Shown piece by piece: positions 48,057 to 59,046 of a DNA stretch of 64,000 nt (within the stretch, counting starts at the first letter, position 1; each line of letters begins with the position of its first letter). The notes beneath the pieces were generated by a model. The model was not told the DNA's origin and did no database searches. It was given only the letters and a program-made list of their open reading frames with translations. A program made the position numbers and the translations under genes. This DNA is from Elmis aenea (taxonomy: Eukaryota > Arthropoda > Insecta > Coleoptera > Elmidae), in contig OX393579.1 of the NCBI GenBank assembly GCA_947652605.1, forward strand, positions 51,032,970 to 51,096,969. Direction: 5' to 3'.

Positions 48057-48200
48057 AATAAAAATATTTACGACAAAACGTTGATAATATATAAAAAAAG
48101 ACTGACGGGATAATGGTCAAGGGGTCTCTAAAGAATACTCTTTAAATTAGCTAAATATTTCGAGTGGTTTATTTACTCTTCATCAGTCTTTTTTTTATAT
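48057..48200 (-). mobile_element. 144-bp inverted-arm element with hammerhead core and 14-bp target duplication
   Basis: ATCCCC(A/T)TTAATTT flanks it (48043-48056 and 48201-48214), a 14-bp duplication with one difference, and removal restores the host foldback arm. It starts with a 32-bp one-sided extension (48057-48088). Inverted arms follow, ATATAAAAAAAGACTGA (48089-48105) and its complement, ending exactly at 48200. On the minus strand the right arm runs into CTGATGA, A, then GAGT...ACTC (stem II, 9-nt loop) and GAAA. This matches the hammerhead core exactly. Stem I can form between the arms. Stem III is poorly formed. The architecture repeats that of 33324-35128. Confidence 0.6.
48152..48187 (-). 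ncRNA. Hammerhead-ribozyme core
   Basis: The minus strand reads CTGATGAAGAGT, a 9-nt loop, ACTC, then GAAATATTTAGC. All invariant core bases (CUGANGA, GAAA) and a perfect 4-bp stem II are present. The second GTC lies about 60 nt further on the minus strand, just before the paired arm. A short conventional stem III is not evident, so self-cleavage is uncertain. Confidence 0.45.
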
Positions 48201-48268
48201 ATCCCCTTTAATTTTCGATAAGGGATCACCTTCCGAATGTATCCGCAACATTTAAGAAACACCCTGTA

Positions 48269-49034
48269 TATGGGGGTATTACACGAGCAAAAAAACAATG
48301 AAGTGTCTTAACTGTGGTATATCAGTGGTTCTGCAGCCTTTATTTTTGCTTTTGCCCAAGTTTTTTAACTTTAAGGAAGATTTGATTCGTGTTAGTGTCT
48401 TTTGAAATTCCCTTCTTATTTATCACATATTTATTAATAAAAAAATTGATATTTTATTTATAAATACGGACATATTCGTGTTTAAAATTCAGATAAATGG
48501 ACCTAGCAAGCAAACATCCATGTATTATATTAAGAGTTTGGCTGGGTATTAGCCATTGTTAAAGTGTTTTTTACAAACACTTTTACACTGTGATTATTAA
48601 ATCGCTGAATGGTAATATTTTGTTCATAATCTGTACCCGTAAACATTAACAAAATACACGCAAATTAGTTAACAAGTTGATTTGAGGTGTAAATAACCTT
48701 TTAGTGCGCATAATCAAAATGTTTTAAATAATTTTATACACACTTAAACAATTTGTTTGATAGTATTCTTTTAAAAATGTTTTTTAAACAATAACAACTT
48801 AAGTATTTAGTTACACTGTTATTTGTACAACTAATTATTTTCTTTTTGTTTTAGGTAAGGCAACAACCCCTCCTCGGTAACTGTTAGTTCAATTAAAATT
48901 AAGTCAACATCTTTTACAAAGTGACAACTCGACAACAATTTTATCTGATAAGGTAATACTTTTAATGTCTTAACCAGTAGAAACTACTTCATTTAATTTC
49001 TCAAGGAAAATACTACTTTATTATCAAGATATAA
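48269..49034. other. AT-rich sequence without a gene
   Basis: Apart from the splice-like signal at 48854/48855, nothing was recognised. Confidence 0.35.
48835..48862 (+). promoter_or_regulatory. Candidate recursive splice site (zero-length exon)
   Basis: TTTTCTTTTTGTTTTAG is immediately followed by GTAAGG, with the junction at 48854/48855. A strong pyrimidine tract and acceptor fused to a donor is the signature of ratchet points in very long insect introns. It lies outside the mobile elements and on the same strand as the exon candidate ending at 24483, about 24.4 kb downstream. No transcript data support it here. Confidence 0.4.
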
Positions 49035-49516
49035 GGTTTGTTCCAGCAGGACTGATCCAATATATATACTATCATGATTCTGCGCAATGTCGATATTGCG
49101 TTCAAGCACAGTCTCTGATAGTTCACCGGACGGTTAGTCGGCTGTTCCAATTGTTATAAAATTAATACATGAACTAGTCAGTGTACGGCCAAAACAGTAC
49201 GTGAATGAAGGCATGTACTAGCGCTTGGATTTTTGCACGCATGCGCTGTTCATAACTAACGTTAGCTCTGGTAGCTATGCATCGCCATCCCAATCCCATG
49301 TAGTACTGCATTCTTACGGTGTTTACCCTTGCGATGCGCACATTTCTACGAACCCAATAGACAGAAATGTCATTTACAGTTAGGCCAGTCGTGAAAGTGT
49401 CCCAACAACGGCTTATACAGGCCAATACATTTGTTAGTACATAGCTCACGCATGCGAATAAACCAGTTCATGTACTTATCCATGAATTGGTTTTAAATCG
49501 CTTGTTGGAACAAACC
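49035..49516. mobile_element. MITE with GGTTTGTTCCA ends
   Basis: GGTTTGTTCCAGCAGG at the left faces CTTGTTGGAACAAACC at the right. The interior is GC-richer than the surroundings and contains two GCATGCG motifs (GCACGCATGCGCTG near 49235 and CGCATGCG near 49450) resembling NRF1-type sites. A solo end of the family lies at 439-486. A 91-codon minus-strand frame (49174-49449) has no known motif. Confidence 0.65.
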
Positions 49517-50739
49517 CATAATATTAATGAATTTTATTTAAGTTTGGGTTTGACATGAGTTATTTCAGTTGCATTGGAGAACACTGTGTTTAGCTTTAAC
49601 TTCATTATTTTTTTAAACTGCTACTTTTTAGTCTTTCATGTAACTTTTTTAAATGCAGTGTTTCTTCAGCTCTGTAACTTTTAATTGTAAGAGATACTTG
49701 CCTTTTTAGTGTTTAAAAAATTATTGAAAAACAAAATGTTTCTTCAAAAAAATTGGAAAATTAAAAATTAATTTTATCAAGAATCTCTAAGGAGAAGTTT
49801 TTCGTTCTTTGTCAGACTTTGGCAATTTATTGTAGTTGAAGAACAGAAAGAACTAATTATAAAATTTCTTTCATTCCACCCGTTATTGTTTATCATAATA
49901 CATAAAATAGTTTTTTTGGTCGTTTAATTTCATTGTAAAAGTTGTTAATATAACTCTGTCAAGTTACTCAGATAAATTAACGAATTTTAATTAAATAATT
50001 GTTGCACCGAATTCTCGAGCAGTGTAATTATGATCAGTAATGGAAAAGCATTGTGAGATAATCGCCGAAATTAATCTTTATTGACAGACTTTGACTATTG
50101 TTCCCTTTATCGCAAGTTCTGTGAATGTAACAGCAGCTCACGAAACGGCCGGTTCTTGAACTAACAGTGCAATTCCAAGGGATGCGAAACGATCCTAAGA
50201 CCGTTTTATTTATTCGTTACACGTCTCTAAGATATATTTTCACTTCATATAGTCGATCGGAACAGACAATGAATTTTAATAGCGGTATTAACGCTTTGCA
50301 CCAAAATAAAAAGCTCCTATTTTCGAAAACCTTTCTGGTTGCATTATTCGAACGAACCTGCAAGGTAATTCATTAAATTTTTGCACGTTTGGCGTTTATT
50401 TCGCATCGTAAAGGGGGATTTTCTGATATTTGTCCAATAAATAAATGCAAATTTGATCAAATAACAATCATGGGGTGATAACTACAAAACAAAAGAGTCC
50501 AGAAACGTTGTAATTGCTAAACAAAACAAAATCATTTAAAACAAATGAAGGTGAATAGGGTTTCTAAATCCAAGCAAGCCTTGCTAGAATATTTATGAGT
50601 TGAAACTGAAGCCATATATTACCATTTTGAAGAAAGTGACAAAATCCAGCACTATAGATATCTCACTGGGTACAAATTCTTTAAACTTTGCAAAAACCTG
50701 TTGATTTTTTTCTTTCAGCGCTTGAAATGTACTATAAAG
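49517..50739. other. AT-rich sequence; one possible exon-like frame
   Basis: At 50167-50363 a + strand frame ends TFLVALFERTCK at a donor-like CAAG|GTAATT, but no convincing acceptor or recognisable peptide supports it. No repeat was identified. Confidence 0.3.
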
Positions 50740-51917
50740 CAGGGACTAAAAACGAAAAAAAAACCGTTCGTTTCTGTTCGGAACGAAAACGAAATATATC
50801 GTTTTCGTTCTTTTCGTTCTAACCGAAAAAGTTCTTTTTTCGTTTTCGTGAACCGAAATAATAACGGTTAAAACCGGTTTTACAATATTTTTTTTGTCGT
50901 CAAAAAAACAATTTTTTTTCTAGTCACCACAACCCTCTATAAATACGATATCGATATTTGCGTCTCAACTAAAATATAAACGATGACGATGGGGGTTTGA
51001 TGCTCACGGACAGCATATTTTAAACTGGCTAACCATCGCCATATTAAATTTACCAAATCGTTAAACACATTAACATTTAACCATTTTATTAAGTTTAACA
51101 CCCGTAAGGTGCAAAAACACAACGTGATTAGGTTAAATAAGACACACGATCTTTATCTAAAAATATGAAAATATAGCAAGTGCTATTTTAAATTTGTTTT
51201 AGTACTAAAAATCTATGCATTTGAATTAAATAAGATCCTGCTGTAATTATATAAAAAGACAAAAGAATGAATTCAAGTGGATAATTTACTAAATGTTATA
51301 AATAAAAAAGATATTAAAAAAAACTTATATTAACTTGAAATATACTTCAACTTTATAGTTTGTACATACCATACAATATACATTTTCACATTCCGTTAAA
51401 TCTTACTAGCAACACATCTTCCAATAAATCTTCTTTTACATTAGTCCTTTTCAAAGTAAGAATAAATTTTAATATTATTATGTCTAAACGCAAATAAAAC
51501 ATACACATTGATAATATATATCCAATCAAGTGTATATTTTATATTGATGATCTAAAAAACAAATTAGAAATAGAGAATATCTGTACCGTTAATTGTGTTA
51601 CATGAAATTGCAAGTATAAACAATAAAGTTGTTAATACATATTCACGTAAATATATGGAGAAAAGTGAAGCTCAATTATTTCAACTGAGATTTTTACTGC
51701 CTCGTGGAGTCTCCCCAGCACAGAAGGTAGATTCGCGTTTGTGTTTAACAAATAAAATTGAAATAGCGACAAAACCGGTTAAAACCGGTTTTGGAAAATA
51801 TTTATTTCGTTTTCGTTTTTGAACGAAAAATAATAGTTTTATTTTCGGTTTCGTTTTCGTTCTTAAAAAAATTTCGGTTAATTTCGTTTAACGTTTTCGT
51901 TCCGTTCTCAGTCCCTG
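50740..51917. mobile_element. hAT-like non-autonomous element, copy 2 (inverted)
   Basis: This is a reverse-complement copy of 43670-44786 along its whole length, with CAGGGACT at both ends and the same subterminal AACGAAAACGAAA blocks. CTATAAAG and GTTTTAAG flank it, a possible decayed 8-bp duplication (5 of 8). Open frames at 50937-51122 and 51595-51822 are partly conserved with copy 1 only because the DNA is conserved. No transposase motif is seen. Confidence 0.65.
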
Positions 51918-53637
51918 GTTTTAAGGTTTGTCTTTAAATTTAAGTTGATGTTAAAATAACAAAAACAAGTGAAGATAGATAAAATTTATGAACAAATTTC
52001 AAATCTACGCAAAAATGTGTCCTGATAATATTTTGAGCGTGATTTCAAATAGGCAAGTTACGAGCAAAAATAGAAAACGTCATATTATGTTGGTGTTTTA
52101 TTAATAACGCTAAGTAAGTATTAATTTTTTCTATATTTTTTTCATAAAACAGTTGCTTGTAAATCTTAAATTATATTAACCCATTTAATCAACTTTGTAT
52201 CTCTTACCGTTTACGAGAGCCCCATGCTGTGCACGATAAGTGGGACACGCTGTATAACAATAATTATTATTGTTATACAATGTCATTATTAATTATTAAT
52301 AATGGCAGCTACTAATTAATTAATCAATTATTACATAAGTAATTATGCATAATGTAACTGAAGAAAATGAAAATTGCCTGGTAATTAAAGACTACGATTT
52401 TTTGAAACAAAAACATTTTGAAATCGATTTTTTATATTTTTAAAGTTGGTGTAAGTCTATTATCGCATAATAATGTTTTTAACAGTTCTTTAAAATTGAT
52501 TTTTTATGCTTTATTGATTAGTTTACGTATTGTCTATATAATTAAAGTTTTTAACGTTTGTATAAGACAGCATGCCTGCATGTAATTATTTAATATTATA
52601 ATATAATAATCTTGCATTGATTGAGCTGTTTAAATATTTTATAGTAATACAAATATTCACGTGTCGGATATACATGTCCATTTTTGGTTGACTGTGGAGT
52701 TGAGAATGTGAAAAGTTACATAAAACTTGAAGGAATGTCTTTAGAAACTACAGCTGAAAATTTAAATGTTAATAGGCTACCGTGGGAACATTTACCCAAC
52801 GCGAAATTGGCTTAAATTTACGTGTTTATTGATGTCGGAAAGAAATGTAAATTATTGTTTCACCTACATTAGAAAAACTAATATATTAACATTAGGAACA
52901 TGTTGCAGAATGGAAATAGCTTTGCTGTATCTACCAGTTTTATGTAAAATTTAGCCTTTTAACGGCACTAACCTTCAAGCTGCAAGATAAGAGAAACATT
53001 TTTTCATCTTAGTTATTGAATGCCAAGGCTCAAAGCACATTGTTTTTGAATCCTTTTTTTAATCGTGTTTAAAATTTTTTTAAATAAATAACTGAGTTTC
53101 AGTGGTCTACCGAAGCTTGTTGAAAGTAAACCAATAGTCTAACTCTGACAAATTAACTTATTATTTAATCATCTTCGCATAACAATTTTGGCTAACAGAA
53201 TATTAATTTTGTTTATTAATTAATTTACTGTTATGTCACTTGTTGATCATGGCATTTAGTTGTAAATTGTTTGGATGTGTATTGTACAACTGCCCATACA
53301 CTTTGTCCTGATTAAATTAATACTAGCTTTGTGCTACCTAATTAGTAATAAATGCTTCATGTACATTTAATGAAATTTATCAACAATTATTTGCACACGT
53401 TTCGGTCATTTGAGTGTTATTACCTTGTGTTTGCTTTTGTGTTCATTTAAAAGGCGCTTAATTATCTTGATTAATTAACTTATTAACTTTTGTATTATAC
53501 TGAATTTGACTGTCGCACTTCTGTAAGTTTGTTATTTTAAGAGTAAACCCCTATAAACATCAAGTTATTTTAAATCGCAGGAAATTCTCTATCAAATAAC
53601 GTTACAATGGTTTCTTCTACGATGATATACAGTGTGG
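51918..53637. other. AT-rich sequence with element scraps
   Basis: A foldback right-end scrap, GGGACACGCTGTA, occurs at about 52242-52254 preceded by TTACGAGAGCCCCATGC. It is followed by the near-perfect palindrome TATAACAATAATTATTATTG centred near 52265. TGAATTTGACTGTCGCAC at about 53511 belongs to a repeat family also at 54745 and 63960. No gene was found; the frame at 52766-52954 has no known motif. Confidence 0.4.
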
Positions 53638-54082
53638 ACCAATTGTTTTGCTTAATTTAAAAACAAAATTAGCATTTTTTTAGCAACCTCATCTTTCGAG
53701 ATATGAAGTAAACTTATATTTTTTAAATTTTTTAGTCATAGCCAACTAGGGTTTTCGTTTAAAAAAAAATAAGTTTACTTCATATCTCGAATGTCAAGGT
53801 CGCCAAAATATTGAATTTTGTTTTTAAATTGGGCATTGAAATGTTAATAAACAACCTGTACAACATTTTGTTCTATTTGAATAAATAAAGAAGTTGTAGC
53901 AAATTTTCAAAAATGATGAAATTTCATTTTTTGTCTGTAGTGCCAAAATGAAAAACGATTTAAAAATGCTGATTACACAGACGTTCTTTTCTTAAAAAAA
54001 TAGCCTAAGAAACCGATATCAGATTTTTTCTGTTACGGTAACCGAGATACCCCGTAAAACATTCGAATTTGGTCCACCCTGT
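53638..54082. mobile_element. Foldback element, family I
   Basis: TACAGTGTGGACCAATTG at the left faces CGAATTTGGTCCACCCTGT at the right. An inner pair of TATGAAGTAAACTTAT and its complement lies at about 53703 and 53770, only some 50 bp apart, so the hairpin is off-centre and the right half is longer. It abuts the family A element that starts at 54083. Confidence 0.6.
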
Positions 54083-54702
54083 TCAGTGTGGTCCAAATTC
54101 GATGGGATTGCATGGGTATCTCGCTTAATAGTCAAGATAGAGAAACGGTTAAATTACCAAAAATGTGCAGTTTTTTGAGACAAACTCAGAACCGCTTTCA
54201 AAAATATATGTACATTCTATCATTTCCTGTTTTTGAGTTATTAAAGAAAAACTTTTTTTGGTTATATTTATAATGTGTCATAAATATCTCCATTTTTGTT
54301 TTAAATATCGAAAAAGTTTGTGAAGATTATTTTTAGATATTTTTATGTAGATTTTGATAGTACTAAAAAAAAATTCTTTACACTCGCTCTAAAAAAGTTA
54401 ACAAAGTCACCTTTTTTTAAATGTAAGCTGTAGTTAGCTATGACTTATTTTAATCCCTTATTTTTTTCCCTTTACAAATATATAAGGGTTGATGTATTTA
54501 TATTCAATATTACGCAAGTTACAAAAGTTTTTTAATTTTTTTAAAGATGAAAAATAAAAGTAGGCTGTGAAAAAAAAAACTGGAAATGATAGAATATATT
54601 TGGGAACTGTTCGGAGTTTGTCTCAAAAAACTGCACATTATTGGTAATTTAACCGTTTCTCTATCTTGGCCTGTTTTCGATAACCAAGATACCCTCCCTG
54701 TA
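54083..54702. mobile_element. Foldback element, family A, copy 2
   Basis: CAGTGTGGTCCAAATTCGAT and GGGTATCTCGCTTAATAGTC at the left, and AACTGCACATTATTGGTAAT and AAACCGTTTCTCTATCTTGG at the right, match the copies at 5637 and 59047. The right tip is altered (ACCCTCCCTGTA). A further tip-like CGCCACCCTGTG follows at about 54719. Confidence 0.75.
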
Positions 54703-55439
54703 TGGGCATCGAAAATACGCCACCCTGTGTTGTGTTATTCAATTTGACTGTCGCACCCCTATAACTTTGTTGTTTTAAGGTAAACCCCATGTTCTTTTAA
54801 TTCACAATATTTTTATACGATGAAATACATCCGACAGGCGATAGCTGACTTTTTTTTCACAAAGTGGGTTGCAAAAGTTCGCCTTTACAATCTAAAAGCC
54901 AAAACTTAGTATTCCGCCGAAAACTAATAGCAACCTTTATCACAGCCCAGACATAGCAACCTGTGGCTTTTTTTTTGTTAAGAAATCTAAAAAAAAACCT
55001 TAGGAGCAGAAAATTTACCTCCAATATTGAACTAGAGACAGATGTTGATGCCTATTTTGCGAAGTTTCCTATAGAGTTTTCTCTTGAAGGGATGCGGCAA
55101 CTCGAAAAACATTGAATTTAAGTGTAAAAATGTTAAAGGTAGGCAATTGGAAAAATAATTGTGTTTGTTCTCTTAACGTACTTTCTTTCATGGCTAGATA
55201 GACTGTATAAAAATACGCCCTTGTATTCTAATTTAATTTAAAAATATCGTTGTTATGATGTTTGAGAACTCTTTTTATGCTAACATTTTTGACGATACAT
55301 TTCGCTAGCGTTTTGTTACACGTGATATAGGCAAGACAGATCGTGGGAGGAATCTCGTAAGTGAATAGCGCACATAAAATATGAACTAAATATAAACCGT
55401 ATTTACGACACGTTCAGTGTCGCGTTTCCGACTAAACAG
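54703..55439. other. AT-rich sequence with one repeat-family copy
   Basis: CAATTTGACTGTCGCACCCC at about 54740 begins a copy of the family also at 53511 and 63960. The following 90 bp is only loosely similar. No gene was identified. Confidence 0.35.
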
Positions 55440-55960
55440 CACTTGAACTTGTCACTTAAAAATTCATTGGACACAGAAGCAATTTGTAGGTATAGAGCGT
55501 GTAATCTCCCGTGTAACATTGCCAAGTGTGAGCACTTCTTGTCACAATCGATTGAGTCGTTTAACCGCGACCACAGGAGATTAGGCTGGCTGCTCGCGGG
55601 CGGTGCCGCCTCCGTTCACGTCCCGGCGGCACGCGACCGCTGTCCGCCTCCGCCAGCCACGCTGTCTGACAGCTCGCATAACAGGTGTCGAAGCCGAACG
55701 CCTAGGCACGCCTCGCCTTTGCAGCATTTAGTACTACACAGCGAATTATAATTAGGATTTATTGGGCCCGTTTATTTTCGCGGCACGCGATTTTCATCTC
55801 TTTCACTCGCTTTCCCGGTGCGTGCCCCGAGACACAACCCGCCCAGCTATTGTTAACCAAATATGGGTAGCGTTTATTAAAGTACAGAGTTAGAAATACG
55901 TTTTTGTTTATCTTTATTACTCCGAATAAAATTAACCAAGGTTGCTTTGTGCACAATTTA
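55440..55960. promoter_or_regulatory. GC-rich island; possible promoter
   Basis: CpG-rich, non-repetitive sequence rises abruptly here (GCTCGCGGGCGGTGCCG, CACGTCCCGGCGGCACGC, CCCGGTGCGTGCCCCG). A 102-codon + strand frame (55443-55751) covers part of it but is compositionally extreme and motif-free. No good splice or TATA signal stood out. It resembles the islands at 7860, 13560 and 24090. Confidence 0.35.
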
Positions 55961-56187
55961 GATTGTTATCAGTAAATATCACGAATTCCAGTAGAGCCGG
56001 TTATTTCCTTTTACAGTAAGCCGTTGAAAGTTCGCGATTTTTGTAAAGCAACGCAAGGATCAGTGGCGTAGCTAAAGTTTGTGCCGCCCGGGGCGGTCCC
56101 TGAATTTGCCGCCCCTCTGAATAAGGGTTGCTAACTCTTGATTTTTCCAAAAGCAAGCAGAAAACAACACAAAAAGTGGGTAGGATA

Positions 56188-56752
56188 TACAGCGTCATTC
56201 AAAAAATCTGCAACTAATGGAAAAGTTTTTTATTAAGTATTAATTTCTCAGAAAATTGTATTCCTGATAAAAGTTGGTGATGGTCTAAAACCAATATTAA
56301 GATGGAAAAAAAAATCACTAAAAAGTCAAACGACATAAATTTTGGCGATTTTTGAAATATTCGCAAGAGCAAAGTGCCCTTATTTTAATATACAAATTGT
56401 TTTATGGGAAAAGAGTTATTTAGAATCTAAAGATAAGGCTAGATTTAAATTTTGACGGTCACATTCCAATTTTTATTTTTTAAGAAATTTTTAAGTGTGT
56501 TATTATCGTTTTTTTAGAAAATTTTATTCCTGATAAAAGTTGATGCATGGTCTAAAACTAATTTTAAGATAAAAAAAAGTTTTATATAAAGTCATGGGAC
56601 ACTAGATTTTAGCGATTTTTGAGATATTCACAAGACTAAAGTGCTTAAAATTTTTTAATAGATAAAAATTGGAATTTGACCGACACAATTTTAACTTAGC
56701 CTTATTTTTGTAGGTTTTAAATAATTGTATCTCTTAAAATAAGGGCACAAAT
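56188..56752. mobile_element. Foldback element, family D, copy 2 (right end lost)
   Basis: TACAGCGTCATTCAAAAAAT opens the copy. AAGTGCCCTTATTTTAATA near 56369 is inverted as CTCTTAAAATAAGGGCAC near 56732. A directly repeated GATAAAAGTTG(G/A)TG block lies near 56267 and 56535, suggesting an internal duplication. The right tip TGACGCTGTA is not present. Confidence 0.6.
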
Positions 56753-57529
56753 TAATGTTTCCATTTAGGTAAAGGAACACTTACACAATATATTTAGTAA
56801 AATTACAAAAAAGTTATAATATAAATATAAACATAATATTGACATAAATTCTCAAAAGCAACACCATATTTCAGCCTAAAATTTAATTTAAAACAAAAAA
56901 AAAACGGAAAAACGTCAGTTTGTGCTATAAATTTATATTGTTGCTGCTTGTTCGAATAGCTCAAAAGTGCTCATGAACAAAAAGCGTTCTATGCATTTCT
57001 CTAAAAGCAGCTCGTCTTGCCTAGACACGACCCCTAATATAATATAATTTTTTTTTAAATTTGCAATGCACCTAATTCTATATATTAATAAACATTTTAA
57101 CTTTAAACTAATTTGCCACGTTTTATAATATAAATGATAAAGTATTTTATATACCTGTGAAATTGGACTAATTATCACACACTTAGGCCAGTCGCGTACG
57201 ACCAATATTTTTATCACGTACCTACTTAACAACCTCCAAAAAATAAGTGTATTTCATTTTAAAAAATTAGGCAAATGTTAGTTATTGCCATGCGACAATT
57301 GGTTAATATAGAAAGGGATTTATACCTCAAACCAAATGAAAATTATCTGTTACAATAAAGTTTAAAACTGCTTGAAATTTAATGCCTAAAATAAATAAAA
57401 TATTTCATAGTTTTATGGAATGGTTGGTGTTGGTATCCTATCATAAATTTTATAACTTGGAATTTTTGTCGTTGCAAGGGGGGTGTTCGGTGTAGCCAGG
57501 TCGACTAACTCGTTTTATAACTTCGAAAA

Positions 57530-57835
57530 TTTCCTTCACCTGTCAAATTTGCGTTTTCAACCAATCACTAATCTTAAATCTTCTAGAGACTACCAATAGG
57601 AAGCATTATTACACGATAATAATTTTACATTCCCCTGTCAAATCTTGATCCTCCTGTCAAATTTGCGTTTTCGACCAATAACAAACTCAGATTTCCTAGA
57701 AACGACCAATAACATAATCATACACTGATAATATCCTTTTCGCAATGAGCAGATTTGCATGCGTTTATTGGTCGTTTCTAGGAAGTGTGAGTTTGTGATT
57801 GGTCGAAAATATAAATTTGGAGAGGGAATTAAATA
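57530..57835. repeat. CCAAT-containing repeat, two direct and one inverted unit
   Basis: Units near 57536 and 57652 share CCTGTCAAATTTGCGTTTTC then (A/G)ACCAAT, and ACCAATA again about 40 bp later. A third, inverted copy spans about 57757-57830 (TTATTGGTCGTTTCTAGGA and GTGATTGGTCGAAAAT). There are six CCAAT motifs in 300 bp inside a transposon interior. Confidence 0.7.
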
Positions 57836-58377
57836 TTTTGGTATTGATAATTTTTTGACGAATTTCGGCGACCAGTAGCGTTACTTTAATATAGATTAAA
57901 CCACATCCCTGACGCACCACTCTGACAGGACTTGTAAAATTCGACATAACATACATTTAATTTGATAGGTAGGTTAGGTGAAGGAAAATTTCTGACAAAA
58001 TATAACTCGTGCGTTGCAAATAATCTATAATTTTTGAGAAATCTTCACTCATGCAAGTTGAATCAGAAAAAATCACTGGTGCACTTCGTGTTTTTTTTTA
58101 GCCCAACTTGCATTCGGGCATATTTGCCAAAAATTATCGATAATTTTCAATGCACTTTTTATATTACTACTGACAATAATTTCTTTTTTTTAAATTGGGA
58201 CTAGCGCTAGTGCCGGTATTTACTGATTAGGTATTATATCTACTGCTCCTTTATTACCCCGGAATTTTCATTTTTATCCCATTTTGGTAGACTTAAACTG
58301 CTGCCCCAAAAAAAGTGCCGCCCGGGGAGGACGCCCCTCCCCTATTTCCCCCCTTTAGCTACGCCACTGACAAGAAT

Positions 58378-59046
58378 GAAATGTTTTCTTGTATAACGTC
58401 GATTATGGAATTTTTTTCCACGTATGAATTATGTATTTTATTGTTTATTACGACAGCACACTACAAACTATTGTCTTGTCAAGCCGTACAACTTGACGAA
58501 CGTTTCCGTATTTAATGATAAAAATAACCAACTCGAGCCGTAATTTATACCCTCTTACGATGTAGATTTGTTCTAATCATACGCTACGGCTGCGTCTAAC
58601 GCAAATAATTACGAAACGTTTCGCTAATGACACAGTGCCCATGAAAAATACATGATGATACATTGTAGTTTTTGTCGTTTTTCACAATTAGATATAGCAG
58701 CAGTGGTAGGAGGCGATTCGATATGCTTTGGCAACTTGTAATAACCAATCTAATTTTAAATTACAACTAGAAAGAAATTGCTTTTGTATAATTCCTATCA
58801 CGATATCAAGGATAAAAAGAGAAACATCTAATAATAATAATATAATCTCGTAAAATCTTTAGCTGAAGAAGAAACTGACATTGACTGAGATTTATTTATT
58901 AAAGACGGTATTAAATTCTAACCATCTTATTATCAAATTAGTGAAGCCTATTTAAATAAAATTTCAGTGGTGTCATCTTAATAACAACAGATACGAAAAT
59001 GGACATTTTTTAATACATTACAACAAATAACAAACACGTTTACATG
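58378..59046. other. AT-rich sequence without a recognised gene
   Basis: No gene or element was identified; the frame at 58315-58515 begins inside the hAT-like end and is incidental. Confidence 0.35.

Larger units (their letters stand above)
47509..48268. mobile_element. Foldback element, family H, with TA target duplication and a nested insertion
   Basis: TACAGGGTGTTTCTGAAATA at the left faces ATTTAAGAAACACCCTGTA at the right, with TA at 47507-47508 and 48269-48270. The arms match through AATTAAGGGGGGTCTTTCAT, GGATAAATGTAGGAGA, and GGTTTCCCATA. The right arm is broken at 48056 by a 144-bp insertion and resumes at 48201. It is non-coding. Confidence 0.85.
56061..58369. mobile_element. hAT-like element of 2.3 kb with 8-bp target duplication
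   Basis: CAGTGGCGTAGCTAAAG at the left faces CTTTAGCTACGCCACTG at the right, with GCCGCCCGGGG-type sequence just inside both ends. GCAAGGAT and ACAAGAAT flank it (56053-56060 and 58370-58377), 6 of 8 bases alike, as expected for an old 8-bp hAT duplication. A family D foldback is nested at 56188-56752. No transposase domain was recognised, so it is non-autonomous. The interior holds CCAAT-rich repeats at 57530-57835. Confidence 0.7.

Noticed and set aside
55443..55751. 102-codon frame in a GC-rich island
   Set aside because: Composition is extreme (Arg, Pro, Ala, Ser) and there is no motif; a regulatory island is more likely.
56763..56780. TTTCCATTTAG|GTAAAGG as a recursive splice site
   Set aside because: The pyrimidine tract is short and it lies inside a transposable element.
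58613..58625. GAAACG as another hammerhead half
   Set aside because: It is part of the palindrome ACGAAACGTTTCG and has no CUGANGA partner.
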